This document shows positions 1-9,721 of a stretch of 64,000 nucleotides of DNA, piece by piece. The stretch lies in the NCBI GenBank assembly GCA_002297965.1, contig DBLF01000030.1:75285-139284 (forward strand). Reading direction: 5' to 3'. The translations under genes and the position numbers were made by a program. The notes below the pieces were generated by a model. That model was not told the origin of the DNA. It worked only from the letters and a program-made list of their open reading frames with translations, and searched no databases. How positions within the stretch are numbered: the first letter of the stretch is position 1; every line of letters starts with the position of its first letter. Source of the DNA: Candidatus Segatella papionis. GTDB taxonomy: Bacteria; Bacteroidota; Bacteroidia; Bacteroidales; Bacteroidaceae.

Positions 1-804
1 CTCATCGGAGCCGCCGCCCAGTTTGGCATTTTCGGTGCCTACATGATAGCCTTGGCACTCGGCTTCGAACCTAACCAGGCTGCGGGCATCGCCATCATTG
101 GAGGAGCCGATGGCCCTACAGCCATCTTCCTTTCGAGTAAGCTGAGCCCGAACCTTATGGGAGCCATAGCCGTATGCGCCTACTCATACATGGCCTTAGT
201 GCCAGTGATTCAGCCACCTTTGATGCGACTGCTCACCACCAAGAAGGAGCGCGTCATCAAGATGAAGCCAGCGCGCACCGTATCACAGACAGAAAAAATT
301 CTTTTCCCTATCATAGGTTTGTTGCTCACAACCTTCATCGTGCCAAGCGGATTGCCATTACTAGGTATGCTCTTCTTCGGTAATCTTCTGAAGGAAAGCG
401 GAAAAACTACTCGTTTAGCTAAGACTGCAGGAAGCAGTTTGAACGATATTGTAGTTATGCTTCTCGGCTTGACCGTAGGTTGTTCTACCCAGGCATCCGA
501 ATTCCTTACACTGAACACCATCAAGATATTTGCTTTAGGAGCTTTGGCATTCATCATCGCTTCTGCCAGTGGTATCCTGTTTGTGAAGCTGATGAACCTT
601 TTCCTGCCAGAAGGCAAGAAACTGAACCCGCTTATTGGAAACGCCGGTGTGAGTGCTGTGCCTATGAGTGCGAGAATATCCAATAATCTGGGTTTGGAAT
701 ACGATCGTCATAACTTCCTCCTAATGCATGCCATGGGTCCTAATGTAGCTGGAGTCATCGGTTCTGCAGTAGCGGCAGGAGCCTTATTGGGATTCTTCAA
801 TTAA
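1..804 (+). CDS. sodium ion-translocating decarboxylase, beta subunit (5' partial)
   Basis: The reading frame is open from base 1, so the N-terminus lies outside the window; an internal ATG is at 43. The product is the membrane beta subunit of the oxaloacetate/methylmalonyl-CoA/glutaconyl-CoA decarboxylase sodium pumps, which couples biotin-carrier decarboxylation to Na+ export. Visible support is the family signature [10 protein letters not shown] near the start of the visible part, the conserved [13 protein letters not shown] segment near the end, and several hydrophobic membrane segments. It ends next to a strong bidirectional terminator. Which acyl substrate the complex uses cannot be read from this subunit. 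Confidence 0.93.
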   Translation, partial: LIGAAAQFGIFGAYMIALALGFEPNQAAGIAIIGGADGPTAIFLSSKLSPNLMGAIAVCAYSYMALVPVIQPPLMRLLTTKKERVIKMKPARTVSQTEKILFPIIGLLLTTFIVPSGLPLLGMLFFGNLLKESGKTTRLAKTAGSSLNDIVVMLLGLTVGCSTQASEFLTLNTIKIFALGALAFIIASASGILFVKLMNLFLPEGKKLNPLIGNAGVSAVPMSARISNNLGLEYDRHNFLLMHAMGPNVAGVIGSAVAAGALLGFFN

Positions 805-868
805 TCGGTTGTAATCTCCAGATCTATTTTGAGAAAATCTCCAATTAAGAATCTCGGTTCAAATAATT

Positions 869-907
869 AAAAAAGGAATTTGCCAATCATTGGCAAATTC
901 CTTTTTT
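869..907. terminator. bidirectional intrinsic terminator
   Basis: An 18-bp perfect inverted repeat (869-886 and 890-907) with a 3-base loop starts with an A-run and ends with a T-run, so it can terminate in both directions. It sits between the plus-strand sodium-pump gene and the 3' end of the minus-strand rfbC/lipoprotein unit. Confidence 0.9.
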
Positions 908-1001
908 ATCATCTTTTTGATGATGTCATCTTATTTAGCTTCTATTAAAAATCTGCTTTTTTGCTTCTCGGAAGCTTTTTCTCTATTTTACGCTTAAACT
1001 T

Positions 1002-1808
1002 TTATAAGCTTTTCTTGATTTTCAATTTTCCCTGTAAAGAAACCACAAGTTCCACCTGATAACTTACGCTACTATCTGGCATCGCTAGTACCGCCTTGTA
1101 ATGTACGCCATCAGTATCTACCTTCATAAAGATGATGTCGCTCAATATAGCCTGCTTAAGAAACTCTTGCGGTACCACATGCATGAAATCCTGTTTATGG
1201 AAGTCTTGTCCAAAAATCTTACGAGCGCCATGGAACACATTGATGTTGACAATATTATCGTAATACACATTATCGACCTCAACGCCATCATCGTTGTAAG
1301 AACTTTTAAAAACTTTGTAGCTTGTAGGGTTCACCTGCACATAGAGGTGAAGCTTCTCCTCTCCACCTTCTACCACGGTATCTCGCTTGATAAGCGTATT
1401 CTGATTGAGCACCACAGGAGGTTGACTGGTGAATTCTCGTAAATACGATTCATCATTGGTCTTCACCAACTTCACTATGTCGCCATTCTGTACTTTAAAC
1501 TGGAAGATGTGTGCAGCTTGTTTCACAATAGGATATTTCGAGACATTAACTCCCTTCATCACAAGTGTGTCGTCGGCTATATAAAAATACACAGGTTGGC
1601 TGGTAGAGTCCGGGTAATAGATGGTGTCGCCCTTCACACGAAAGGCAACATCATCCTCATCGTCATCGTTCAGCCAAATACCTTGCAGCATTTTCTTTGC
1701 AGCAGTGTCTTCCTGTACCTCGGCTTTGTGTCGGTCTGACCTAATACCGCAACATACCAAAGCCGCTGTAAGGCAAGCACTAAATAATATGTTAACAAAC
1801 TGTTTCAT
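1002..1808 (-). CDS. DUF4738 family lipoprotein
   Basis: This 268-residue protein starts with a short signal peptide whose lipobox-like LVCC would place a lipidated Cys near residue 20, so it is probably anchored in the cell envelope. The body contains GIWLNDDDED, DTIYYPDSTS and YNDDGVEVDNVYYDNI, which match what I recall of the DUF4738 family of Bacteroidales. No catalytic motif is visible and the function is unknown. It starts 13 bases after the rfbC stop and has no promoter of its own, so the two are probably cotranscribed. Whether it works with rfbC in surface polysaccharide assembly is only suggested by position. Confidence 0.75.
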   Translation of the reverse strand: MKQFVNILFSACLTAALVCCGIRSDRHKAEVQEDTAAKKMLQGIWLNDDDEDDVAFRVKGDTIYYPDSTSQPVYFYIADDTLVMKGVNVSKYPIVKQAAHIFQFKVQNGDIVKLVKTNDESYLREFTSQPPVVLNQNTLIKRDTVVEGGEEKLHLYVQVNPTSYKVFKSSYNDDGVEVDNVYYDNIVNINVFHGARKIFGQDFHKQDFMHVVPQEFLKQAILSDIIFMKVDTDGVHYKAVLAMPDSSVSYQVELVVSLQGKLKIKKSL

Positions 1809-1821
1809 ATTATAAAATCAT

Positions 1822-2376
1822 TTACTCAAAAAAATCGGCCTCTTCGAAGTTCTTAGCCTTGTGGAGGTCTTTGTCTGATAGAATTACGTTTTTGCCTTCG
1901 ATAGGCCATGGAATGCCTATGTACTTATCATTCCAGTGGATACTAGCCTCTTGCTGGGGAGCGTATGAATTATCTACTTTGTAAGTGAAGATAGCTTCGT
2001 CGCTGAGTACAAGGAAACCATGAGCAAAACCACGAGGGATGAAAAGCTGGCGCTTGTTGTCCTCGCTCAGTTCTACCATCACATATTTGCCGAAAGTCTT
2101 GCTGCTCTTGCGCAAATCTACAGCTACATCGAGCACACGTCCTTTGATGACGCGTACCAGCTTGGCCTGCGAGCTATCACCCTTCTGATAATGAAGCCCG
2201 CGGAGCACACCACGACTCGACTTTGATTCGTTGTCTTGGACGAATTCTACATGGTAGCCGATATGGGCATCAAACTCAGCCTGTTTCCAAGCCTCGAAGA
2301 AGTAGCCTCTGGCATCGTCAAACACCTTAGGATGTATTACCCACACACCCTCTATGTCAGTCTCTAAATAATCCAT
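1822..2376 (-). CDS. rfbC: dTDP-4-dehydrorhamnose 3,5-epimerase
   Basis: This cupin-fold enzyme of dTDP-L-rhamnose synthesis epimerises C3 and C5 of dTDP-4-keto-6-deoxyglucose. Visible motifs are DARGYFFEAW, FVQDNESKSSRGVLRGLHYQ (with the catalytic His in GLHYQ), DVAVDLRKSS and FIPRGFAHGF. The start chosen is the ATG at 2376, giving 184 residues, the usual family length; the open frame continues 36 codons upstream through AT-rich promoter sequence and should not be counted. No rfbA, rfbB or rfbD lies beside it, so the other rhamnose steps are encoded elsewhere. Confidence 0.93.
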   Translation of the reverse strand: MDYLETDIEGVWVIHPKVFDDARGYFFEAWKQAEFDAHIGYHVEFVQDNESKSSRGVLRGLHYQKGDSSQAKLVRVIKGRVLDVAVDLRKSSKTFGKYVMVELSEDNKRQLFIPRGFAHGFLVLSDEAIFTYKVDNSYAPQQEASIHWNDKYIGIPWPIEGKNVILSDKDLHKAKNFEEADFFE

Positions 2377-2414
2377 TTTTATTATTGTTTTATTCTTAGT
2401 TGTAAATTTAAGGG

Positions 2415-2446
2415 CAAAGTTAATACTTTTTGCTGAAATGGCAAAA
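2415..2446 (-). promoter_or_regulatory. promoter of rfbC
   Basis: Read on the minus strand, the -7 box is TAACTTTG (2415-2422), with TTTTG at 2442-2446 about 19 bases upstream. This fits the Bacteroidetes TTG-N19/20-TAnnTTTG pattern, about 40 bases ahead of the start codon. Confidence 0.7.
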
Positions 2447-2492
2447 TAAATTAAACTTTTTATGATTTGCAAGAAAAAAAACATAAAAAAAG

Positions 2493-2523
2493 TTGCTTAT
2501 TAGTCAAAAATAATGTAACTTTG
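2493..2523 (+). promoter_or_regulatory. promoter of the HU/CCDC81-SPOR gene
   Basis: TTG at 2493-2495 and the -7 box TAACTTTG at 2516-2523 are separated by 20 bases, the canonical Bacteroidetes arrangement. It is divergent from the rfbC promoter. Confidence 0.75.
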
Positions 2524-2581
2524 CAAAGAATTTGGATTTATTCGAAATTTAAGCAGATACAGATTTAAATAGATTTGAAAC

Positions 2582-3703
2582 GTGATAGAAATAAACCGAC
2601 ATATAGAAAGCTTACTCTTGAGCAATGATTGTGTTATCGTGCCTGGCTTGGGTGGATTCATGGCTCATCACGTAGATGCACACTACGATGACATGGACAA
2701 TGTGTTCTTGCCACCGCTCAGAACCGTGGGTTTCAATCCACAACTCACAATGAACGACTCCTTACTCGTGCTCTCCTATGTTGAGACCTACGACCTGAGC
2801 TATCCAGAGGCATTGAGACGTATCGAAGACGAAGTGGTTGAGATTAAGCAAACTTTGGAGAACGAGGGCAAATATGAAGTCGACAACATCGGTATGCTCT
2901 CCCTCAACGAGGATGGTAACATCGTGTTCGCCCCTTGTGAGGCGGGTATCCTCACCCCTGGACTGTATGGATTAGGAAGATTCGAAATGATGCCCCTTGC
3001 TTTTCTCGTTGCAGAGACTGGTGGCAATGAGCAGAGCCAAAAGGTTGAGGAACAGTCTAATAATGGTATCAATGTTAAGACCAAAGCCTATGCCAATGCC
3101 GCCACCAATGGTAGCAACACTCTCTTTATCGACGATGAAGACAACGAGGTAGAAGATCACGCAGAGTTTATCAGCATCAAGAAAACTTGGATTCGCAATG
3201 TGGCTGCTGCTTGCATCGCCATCATCGCATTCTTTGCATTTTCTTCGCCTCTTGGAACTCCTAACGTTATACAGAAAAGTCAGATAGACACAGGTATGTT
3301 GACTAAAATTATGCCCAAGGAAGCGCATACTATAGAAAAAGGTGGCGACCTGTTGTTGCCTAGTGCAAAAATACAACAAGCAATGGGAACAACCAGCGTA
3401 ACCAATGCACAGCAGGTCGTGGGGAAGCCATTGTCTATGTCGGAAGACTGCGAACGGCTAGATGAATCATCCTCCTATTATAGTATTGTGTTGGCTAGCC
3501 GTATCACCAAGCGCAATGCTGCGGCATACGCCGAGCAGTTACAGAGCAAGGGGTATAAGGAAGCAAGGGCGCTTATCACCGAAAATGATGTGAAGGTAAT
3601 TTTTGGAAACTTCCGTACCGAGAACGAAGCGTATTGCACGCTGAACAAGCTCCACAAAGACGAGGCCTTTTCCGACGGTTGGATTACCAGGGTGAAGGAA
3701 TAA
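2582..3703 (+). CDS. HU/CCDC81-like and SPOR domain membrane protein
   Basis: The 373-residue protein starts at a GTG. Residues 1-140 resemble the paired HU-like (CCDC81 prokaryotic) domains of Bacteroidetes, with VIVPGLGGF and LRTVGFNPQLTMNDSLL as landmarks. An acidic, low-complexity stretch (about 145-200) leads to one membrane segment (204-222). The C-terminus (about 296-373) looks like a SPOR peptidoglycan-binding domain: YYSIVLASRITKRNAAAYA, then VKVIFGNFRTENEA. SPOR domains bind denuded glycan at division septa, and HU-like folds classically bind DNA, so a cytoplasmic DNA-like-binding head joined to a periplasmic septal anchor is an inference. The zinc-ribbon/FHA gene follows 127 bases downstream. 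Confidence 0.82.
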   Translation: MIEINRHIESLLLSNDCVIVPGLGGFMAHHVDAHYDDMDNVFLPPLRTVGFNPQLTMNDSLLVLSYVETYDLSYPEALRRIEDEVVEIKQTLENEGKYEVDNIGMLSLNEDGNIVFAPCEAGILTPGLYGLGRFEMMPLAFLVAETGGNEQSQKVEEQSNNGINVKTKAYANAATNGSNTLFIDDEDNEVEDHAEFISIKKTWIRNVAAACIAIIAFFAFSSPLGTPNVIQKSQIDTGMLTKIMPKEAHTIEKGGDLLLPSAKIQQAMGTTSVTNAQQVVGKPLSMSEDCERLDESSSYYSIVLASRITKRNAAAYAEQLQSKGYKEARALITENDVKVIFGNFRTENEAYCTLNKLHKDEAFSDGWITRVKE

Positions 3704-3830
3704 ACTTTAGAGGTAGTGGTTGGGTAATTAAGCCACCAAATGTTTGGCAAAAGCAAATAGACTAGTGGAAGTTTGGTAAAGAAGCAAGTAAAATTATCAA
3801 AGAAAGAAATTAGGTTAATTAAAATAAAAT

Positions 3831-4364
3831 ATGAAAAGAGTACGTTGCCCGAAATGTGATAATTACATCACATTCGATGAAACTAAATATCAACCAGGGC
3901 AGAGCCTTGTGTTCGTCTGTCCCAACTGCAATAAGCAATTCGGAATTCGAATGGGCGTATCCAAACTGCGAGAGACTCGCAAGGAGGAGAAAATAGACGA
4001 GCAGGCTAATGAAAACGGCGTAGGCTCCATCGTGGTCATAGAGAATGTGTTCGCCTATAAGCAGGTCATTCCACTGCATATGGGTGACAACGTAATAGGC
4101 AGATATATGAAGAACAGCGGCATCAACTGCCCTATCGAGACCGTGGACCCAAGCGTAGATATGAATCACTGTGTCATAAATGTGAGCAAAGACAAAAAAG
4201 GAAAACTCAAATATGTGCTCCGCGATGGACCAAGCTACACGGGTACCTTCGTGGACAATGTGATATTGGGTAACAGGGAGCGTCGTGTTATCGAAGACGG
4301 AACTCTCTTTACCATAGGAGCCACTAGTATCATCCTTCGCACCGCCGAAGGAGAGGAAGAATAA
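3831..4364 (+). CDS. zinc-ribbon and FHA domain protein
   Basis: This 177-residue protein opens with a zinc ribbon (CPKC at 6-9, CPNC at 30-33) of the type found in many short sensor proteins. After a charged linker there is a forkhead-associated domain (about 66-172) with GR at 90-91, DPSVDMNH (Ser108, His113) and GPSYTGTFVDN, matching the GR/S-x-x-H/N order of phosphothreonine-binding FHA folds. No membrane segment is present. A role in reading a Ser/Thr kinase signal follows from the family, but no kinase is encoded nearby. It may be cotranscribed with the upstream SPOR protein. Confidence 0.85.
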   Translation: MKRVRCPKCDNYITFDETKYQPGQSLVFVCPNCNKQFGIRMGVSKLRETRKEEKIDEQANENGVGSIVVIENVFAYKQVIPLHMGDNVIGRYMKNSGINCPIETVDPSVDMNHCVINVSKDKKGKLKYVLRDGPSYTGTFVDNVILGNRERRVIEDGTLFTIGATSIILRTAEGEEE

Positions 4365-4370
4365 AAGAGA

Positions 4371-4412
4371 AGACCTGTGGAGAATAAGCATATATTCCCC
4401 ATGGGTCTTTTT
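4371..4412 (+). terminator. intrinsic terminator after the FHA gene
   Basis: A hairpin with arms 4371-4386 and 4393-4408 (some G-U pairs) is followed by a T-run. It separates the FHA gene from the histidine operon. Confidence 0.75.
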
Positions 4413-4543
4413 GGGCTTTAAGAAAAGAGCCCTAATAGCTATAAAAAATGCATAAATATGCCTTTTTTCTTACTTTCTGGAATAAATGAGCTAGATTTCG
4501 CAATCTTTTTGCTAATAATTTCTTTAAATCGAAAGAAAATGCG

Positions 4544-4551
4544 TATCTTTG
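4544..4551 (+). promoter_or_regulatory. -7 box of the his operon promoter
   Basis: TATCTTTG fits TAnnTTTG and lies 95 bases before hisH. No clear -33 TTG is visible, so only the -7 element is called. Confidence 0.6.
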
Positions 4552-4646
4552 CATCTGTAAATAGGAAAATGAGGTGTTTTTGCCTCTTTTAATGTTAAAG
4601 TCAAGGACCTTTAAAGTATTAAAAAGAGAAAAAAATCCGTTAGGTT

Positions 4647-5237
4647 ATGGATGTAGCAATAGTAAAATACAATGCCGGAAATATCTATTCCGTAGTTAAC
4701 GCCATGAAGCGTTTGGGTATAGAGCCTGTGCTCACCGATGATGCCGAAACGCTCCAGAAGGCAGACCGTGTGCTCTTCCCAGGACAAGGACAGGCCAAGG
4801 AAGCCATGGAATATCTCAAGGCACACCAGTTAGATCAAGTAATTAAGCACTTCAAACAGCCCGTTTTAGGTATCTGTGTTGGACAGCAACTCTTGTGTCG
4901 ACATTCCGAGGAAGGAGACGTGGACTGCATAGGCATCTTCGATGTGGATGTGAAGAGATTTCTGCCTCAGAAGCACGAGGACAAAGTTCCAGCCATGGGA
5001 TGGAACGAAATATACGACCTGAAGACACCGCTCTACAAGGACTTGCTCCATCCTTATACCTATTTCGTACATAGTTACTATGTGCCGCTTTGCGAGGACA
5101 CCATCGCCAAAGCCGATTACATTCTCCCTTACAGTGCGTCGCTACATAAAGACAACTTTTACACGTGCCAATTTCACCCAGAGAAAAGTGGCAAGGTGGG
5201 GGAACTGATAATCAAAAACTTTCTAGAGCTGAAATAA
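4647..5237 (+). CDS. hisH: imidazole glycerol phosphate synthase glutaminase subunit
   Basis: HisH hydrolyses glutamine and passes ammonia to HisF, which makes imidazole glycerol phosphate and AICAR in histidine synthesis. The class I glutaminase triad is visible: Cys77 in GICVGQQ, His177 and Glu179 in CQFHPEKSG. The length of 196 residues is normal. The nucleophile motif has GQQ where many homologues have GMQ, a mild variation. It is the first gene of hisH-hisA-hisF-hisIE; hisG, hisD, hisC and hisB are not in the window. Confidence 0.96.
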   Translation: MDVAIVKYNAGNIYSVVNAMKRLGIEPVLTDDAETLQKADRVLFPGQGQAKEAMEYLKAHQLDQVIKHFKQPVLGICVGQQLLCRHSEEGDVDCIGIFDVDVKRFLPQKHEDKVPAMGWNEIYDLKTPLYKDLLHPYTYFVHSYYVPLCEDTIAKADYILPYSASLHKDNFYTCQFHPEKSGKVGELIIKNFLELK

Positions 5238-5288
5238 GCATTAGAAAACAAAACACTTATGTAATTTGAATTAAAGTAAAAACAATAT

Positions 5289-6002
5289 ATGATAGAGTTA
5301 ATTCCTGCCATCGACTTAATCGGCGGTCAGTGCGTACGCCTTACCAAGGGCGACTATGATCAGAAAAAAGTCTATGATAACAATCCTGCGGAAGTGGCAA
5401 AACGCTTTGAACATCTTGGATTTAAGCGACTCCACGTGGTTGACCTCGATGGTGCAAAATCGAAGCATATCGTTAACGATAATGTGCTAAAGTCTATCGT
5501 CGCACAAACTTCGCTCATCGTGGATTTTGGTGGCGGCATCAAGACAGAGGATGACATCGAGAAGGCATTCGCCGCAGGAGCTGGTATGGTGACTGTGGGC
5601 AGCATTGCTGTAACGAACCCAGCACTTTTCTTGCAATGGATAGATAAATTCGGAGCTGATAAGCTCATCCTCGGTGCAGACGTGAGAAACGGGAAAATTT
5701 CTATCAACGGATGGAAGGAGGACTCTTCGGAAGATTTACTCCCCTTCCTCAAGAAATACATCGACAAGGGCGTGCACAATGTGCTCTGCACGGAAATCAG
5801 CAAGGACGGTACCCTGCAAGGTCCTTCCATCGAACTATATAAAGAGGTGATGGCTGCCTATCCACAAATCCACCTCATCGCCTCGGGAGGCGTAAGTTGC
5901 AACGCAGACATTCATGCACTAGAAAAAGCAGGAATCCCAGCTGTGGTTTTCGGTAAGGCTTTCTATGAGGGTAAAATCAAGGTTGACGAGTTAAACTTAT
6001 AA
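5289..6002 (+). CDS. hisA: ProFAR isomerase
   Basis: HisA is the TIM-barrel Amadori isomerase that converts ProFAR to PRFAR. Both catalytic aspartates are present: Asp9 (IPAIDLIGG) and Asp131 (GADVRNG). The phosphate-binding motifs VDFGGGIK and ASGGVS are intact. At 237 residues it is of normal length. It starts 51 bases after hisH and ends 13 bases before hisF, which supports one operon. Confidence 0.96.
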   Translation: MIELIPAIDLIGGQCVRLTKGDYDQKKVYDNNPAEVAKRFEHLGFKRLHVVDLDGAKSKHIVNDNVLKSIVAQTSLIVDFGGGIKTEDDIEKAFAAGAGMVTVGSIAVTNPALFLQWIDKFGADKLILGADVRNGKISINGWKEDSSEDLLPFLKKYIDKGVHNVLCTEISKDGTLQGPSIELYKEVMAAYPQIHLIASGGVSCNADIHALEKAGIPAVVFGKAFYEGKIKVDELNL

Positions 6003-6015
6003 AGTTAGAAGTTCT

Positions 6016-6798
6016 ATGATGAATAACCAAAATAAAAACAGAGGTTTGGCAAAGCGAATTGTACCTTGCCTCGACGTGAAAAACGGAGAGACTGTAAAGG
6101 GAACCAACTTTGTAAATCTGCGTAGTGCGGGCGACCCCGTGGAACTTGGCAAAGCGTATAGCGAAGCGGGCGCCGACGAACTCGTATTCCTCGACATCAC
6201 AGCAAGTTTTGAGGGGCGTAAGACCTTTACGGACATGGTGACTCGCGTCGCTGCCGAAATTAACATTCCATTTACTGTGGGAGGCGGCATCAATGAGCTG
6301 AAAGACGTTGACAGGCTTCTCAATGCAGGGGCCGACAAGGTGAGCATCAATAGTGCAGCCATTCGATATCCGAAGCTTATTAACGAAATTGCCAACCATT
6401 ACGGATCCCAAGTTTGTGTTTGCGCCATCGACGCTCGATTAGACTCTGATGGGTGGCATTGCTATATAAAAGGTGGAAGAGAGCGAGTGGAATTAGGACT
6501 CTTCGACTGGGCAAAGGAAGTGGCTGATCGTGGCGCAGGCGAAATTCTCTTCACCAGCATGGACCACGATGGTGTTAAACAAGGCTTTGCCAACGAAGCA
6601 CTCGCCCAGCTTGCTGACGAAGTAAGCATACCGATTATCGCCTCAGGTGGAGCTGGGAAGATGGAGCATTTCCGAGATGCTTTTCTCTTGGGCAAGGCAG
6701 ACGCAGCCCTAGCAGCAAGTGTGTTTCACTTTGGCGAAATATCCATACCCGATCTCAAGAAGTACTTGAGAGACGAGGGAATCAACGTAAGAATATAA
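6016..6798 (+). CDS. hisF: imidazole glycerol phosphate synthase cyclase subunit
   Basis: HisF uses ammonia from HisH to close the imidazole ring. The two catalytic aspartates are Asp20 (VPCLDVKNG) and Asp139 (AIDARLD), and the phosphate loops FTVGGGI and IASGGAG are present. The protein has about nine extra residues (MMNNQNKNR) before the usual LAKRI start; no internal ATG offers a better start, so the extension is probably real. Confidence 0.96.
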   Translation: MMNNQNKNRGLAKRIVPCLDVKNGETVKGTNFVNLRSAGDPVELGKAYSEAGADELVFLDITASFEGRKTFTDMVTRVAAEINIPFTVGGGINELKDVDRLLNAGADKVSINSAAIRYPKLINEIANHYGSQVCVCAIDARLDSDGWHCYIKGGRERVELGLFDWAKEVADRGAGEILFTSMDHDGVKQGFANEALAQLADEVSIPIIASGGAGKMEHFRDAFLLGKADAALAASVFHFGEISIPDLKKYLRDEGINVRI

Positions 6799-6877
6799 AT
6801 AAGACGAGGATCATAAGAATACAAATAAAAATAAGCCTTCCTCAACGAGGCGTAACAAACATAAATAAGTTAGGAAT

Positions 6878-7525
6878 ATGGAAATAGATTTCGAGAAAAT
6901 GGGTGGACTCGTTCCTGCCATCATCCAAGATGCAGTAACCAAGAACGTCCTGATGTTGGGATTCATGAACAAGGAAGCATACGATAAGACCATAGAGACA
7001 AAGAAGGTAACCTTCTGGAGCCGCTCACGCAACTGCCTTTGGACCAAAGGAGAGACTTCGGGCAATTATCTCAACCTGGTAAGCATTCAGAACGATTGCG
7101 ACAATGACACGTTATTGGTAAAGGTTCATCCAGACGGTCCTACCTGCCACAAAGGTACCGATACATGCTGGGCAGAAGAAAATACCTTGAATGCCATTCT
7201 CTTTCTTTCAGAGTTACAAGATTTCATCAACAAGCGCCATGAGGAAATGCCTGAGGGTAGTTATACAACCAGCCTCTTCAAAAAAGGCTGTAACAAAATA
7301 GCTCAAAAGGTTGGAGAAGAAGCGGTTGAAACCATCATCGAGGCTACAAACGGCACTAATGAGAAATTGATTTACGAGAGTTCAGACCTACTCTACCATC
7401 TTATTGTGCTACTCACCAGCAAAGGCTTGCGTATCGAAGATGTAGTGAAGGAGTTGCAAATGCGCCACGACCCAGAATGGGATAAGAGACGCCGTATCGC
7501 CAAGAGCAAGGGCGAGATGAAATAA
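6878..7525 (+). CDS. hisIE: bifunctional phosphoribosyl-AMP cyclohydrolase / phosphoribosyl-ATP pyrophosphatase
   Basis: This 215-residue fusion carries out the second and third steps of histidine synthesis. The HisI domain (about 1-110) shows TFWSRSR, the metal-binding DCDND and the Cys ligands in PTCHKGTDTCW. The HisE domain (about 118-205) shows the MazG-like EEAVETIIEA helix and ESSDLLYHLIVLL. It closes the his cluster; ftsE follows after 66 bases with no terminator. Confidence 0.95.
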   Translation: MEIDFEKMGGLVPAIIQDAVTKNVLMLGFMNKEAYDKTIETKKVTFWSRSRNCLWTKGETSGNYLNLVSIQNDCDNDTLLVKVHPDGPTCHKGTDTCWAEENTLNAILFLSELQDFINKRHEEMPEGSYTTSLFKKGCNKIAQKVGEEAVETIIEATNGTNEKLIYESSDLLYHLIVLLTSKGLRIEDVVKELQMRHDPEWDKRRRIAKSKGEMK

Positions 7526-7591
7526 ACATTGCCAGGGTATTTATTCTTGGTGAGAAGTATTTAAGAGAAACAAAAAATAGATCTAGATAAG

Positions 7592-8308
7592 ATGTTAATA
7601 GATTATCAAAACGTCAGTATATACCAAGCCGACAAATGTGTACTCAAGGACATCAACTTCCATGTTGATGAAGGTGAGTTCGCTTATCTCATCGGCAAGG
7701 TGGGTTCTGGAAAGAGCTCGTTGCTCAAGACCCTCTATTGCGAACTCGACCTCGTGGAGGGTGAAACCAAAAAGGCAGAGATACTTGGACGTGACCTCAA
7801 GACCATCAAGCGAAAAGAGATTCCTGCCCTCCGCAAGGATTTGGGTATCATCTTCCAGGACTTTCAACTACTGCACGACCGCACGGTGCGAAAAAATTTT
7901 GATTTTGTGCTCAAAGCTACAGGATGGAAAACGAAGAAAAGTCGCATCAAGCGCATTGAAGAAGTACTCAACGAGGTGGGTATGATAGATAAAATCGACA
8001 AGATGCCTCATGAGCTTTCGGGTGGAGAACAGCAACGTGTGGCGATCGCCCGCGCATTGCTCAACAACCCCAAAATTATCATTGCTGATGAGCCTACGGG
8101 CAACCTTGACCCAGAGACAGCCTGCAATATAGTGAGCCTCCTCAAAGACATTACCAAGCAAGGCACCGCCGTGGTCATGACAACCCATAATATCCCGATG
8201 CTGGATAAATTTCCAGGAATCGTGTATCGTTGCAAGGAAGGTGTGCTCAGCGACGTGACCAAGGAATATAACAACATCGACCTCTCGGAAGACGGAGAGG
8301 AGGACTAA
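7592..8308 (+). CDS. ftsE: cell division ATP-binding protein FtsE
   Basis: This 238-residue ABC ATPase has Walker [10 protein letters not shown] (36-44), Q-loop FQDFQLL, signature LSGGEQQR and Walker [13 protein letters not shown]. The closest family by motif and by [14 protein letters not shown] is FtsE, which with FtsX controls septal peptidoglycan hydrolases. ftsX is not adjacent, so assignment rests on the ATPase alone; another short-chain exporter ATPase (LolD/MacB type) cannot be fully excluded. It lies between hisIE and lysC in the same direction. Confidence 0.8.
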   Translation: MLIDYQNVSIYQADKCVLKDINFHVDEGEFAYLIGKVGSGKSSLLKTLYCELDLVEGETKKAEILGRDLKTIKRKEIPALRKDLGIIFQDFQLLHDRTVRKNFDFVLKATGWKTKKSRIKRIEEVLNEVGMIDKIDKMPHELSGGEQQRVAIARALLNNPKIIIADEPTGNLDPETACNIVSLLKDITKQGTAVVMTTHNIPMLDKFPGIVYRCKEGVLSDVTKEYNNIDLSEDGEED

Positions 8309-8350
8309 ATAGTAAACAACAAAATTAAACATTATAAAAATATTACGACT

Positions 8351-9670
8351 ATGAAGGTAATGAAATTCGGAGGTACTTCTGTTGGCTCACCAGAGCGTAT
8401 GAAGGGAGTAGCCTCTTTGATTACAGAATCAGGCGAGCCAACATTCGTTGTGCTCTCTGCCATGAGTGGTACAACCAACTCTCTCGTTGAAATCTCTGAT
8501 TATCTCTACAAGAAGAATCCAGAGGGTGCCAACGAGGTAATCAACAACTTGGAGAAAAAGTACATGCAGCACGTGGAAGAACTCTATTCTACAGAGGAGA
8601 TGAAGCAGACCACACGCGAGTTCTTGCAGGGCGAATTCAACTATCTCCGCTCCTTCACCAAGGATCTCTTCACTTCTTTCGAAGAGAAGAGCATCGTGGC
8701 TCAGGGCGAGGTGATGAGCACCAACATGGTTGTAAACTACTTGAAGGAGCAGGGTGTAAAGGCAGTGTTGCTTAATGCATTAGACTTTATGCGCACAGAC
8801 AAAAATGCAGAGCCAGACCCACAATACATCAAGGAGAAGCTCGCTGCAATTATGAAGGAGAACGAAGGTAATCAGATTTATATTACCCAGGGCTTCATCT
8901 GCCGCAATGCTTACGGCGAGGTAGATAACTTGCAACGCGGTGGTAGTGATTACACCGCTTCTCTCATTGGTGCAGCTCTTCCTGCCGACGAAATTCAAAT
9001 TTGGACTGACATCGATGGTATGCACAATAACGATCCACGTGTGGTGGAAAAGACAGAGGCTGTGCGTCAGTTGAACTTCGAGGAGGCTGCTGAGCTAGCA
9101 TACTTCGGTGCCAAGATTCTTCACCCTACTTGTGTCCAACCTGCCAAGTACGCGGGTATTCCAGTTCGCTTGAAGAATACAATGGATCCTAAGGCTGACG
9201 GCACTATCATTGATAACGTCATCGTTCGTGGCAAAATCAAAGCTGTGGCGGCCAAGGACAACATCACTGCCATCAAAATCAAGAGTAGCCGTATGTTGCT
9301 CGCAACAGGTTTCTTGCGCAAAGTGTTCGAAATCTTCGAGAGCTACCAGACTCCTATCGACATGATTGCTACTTCAGAGGTAGGTGTAAGCATGAGTATT
9401 GATAACGACTCTCATCTCAACGACATCGTCAATGAGCTTAAGAAATATGGTACAGTGACCGTAGATTCTGACATGTGCATCATCTGCGTGGTAGGCGACT
9501 TGGATTGGAGCAATGTAGGCTTCGAGACCCTTGCTACAGATGCGATGAAGAACATTCCTGTGCGTATGATTTCTTACGGTGGTAGCAACTACAACATCTC
9601 TTTCCTCATCAAGGAGAAAGATAAGAAACAGGCCCTGCAGAACTTAAGCAATGTATTGTTTAAGGACTAA
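8351..9670 (+). CDS. lysC: aspartate kinase (monofunctional)
   Basis: Aspartate kinase phosphorylates L-aspartate as the entry step to lysine, methionine and threonine. The N-terminal kinase motif KFGGTSVGS is at residues 4-12, followed by GGSDYTASLIGAAL and the IWTDIDGMHNNDPR substrate/ATP region. The C-terminal part (about 295-439) has the two ACT-domain segments expected for allosteric control by end product. There is no homoserine dehydrogenase fusion. It starts 42 bases after ftsE and is followed by lysA after a structured 166-base gap. Confidence 0.93.
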   Translation: MKVMKFGGTSVGSPERMKGVASLITESGEPTFVVLSAMSGTTNSLVEISDYLYKKNPEGANEVINNLEKKYMQHVEELYSTEEMKQTTREFLQGEFNYLRSFTKDLFTSFEEKSIVAQGEVMSTNMVVNYLKEQGVKAVLLNALDFMRTDKNAEPDPQYIKEKLAAIMKENEGNQIYITQGFICRNAYGEVDNLQRGGSDYTASLIGAALPADEIQIWTDIDGMHNNDPRVVEKTEAVRQLNFEEAAELAYFGAKILHPTCVQPAKYAGIPVRLKNTMDPKADGTIIDNVIVRGKIKAVAAKDNITAIKIKSSRMLLATGFLRKVFEIFESYQTPIDMIATSEVGVSMSIDNDSHLNDIVNELKKYGTVTVDSDMCIICVVGDLDWSNVGFETLATDAMKNIPVRMISYGGSNYNISFLIKEKDKKQALQNLSNVLFKD

Positions 9671-9721
9671 TACATTGTTCAAAAACATGTTTATTGCAGA
9701 ATAACGCTTTTTAATGTTCAT

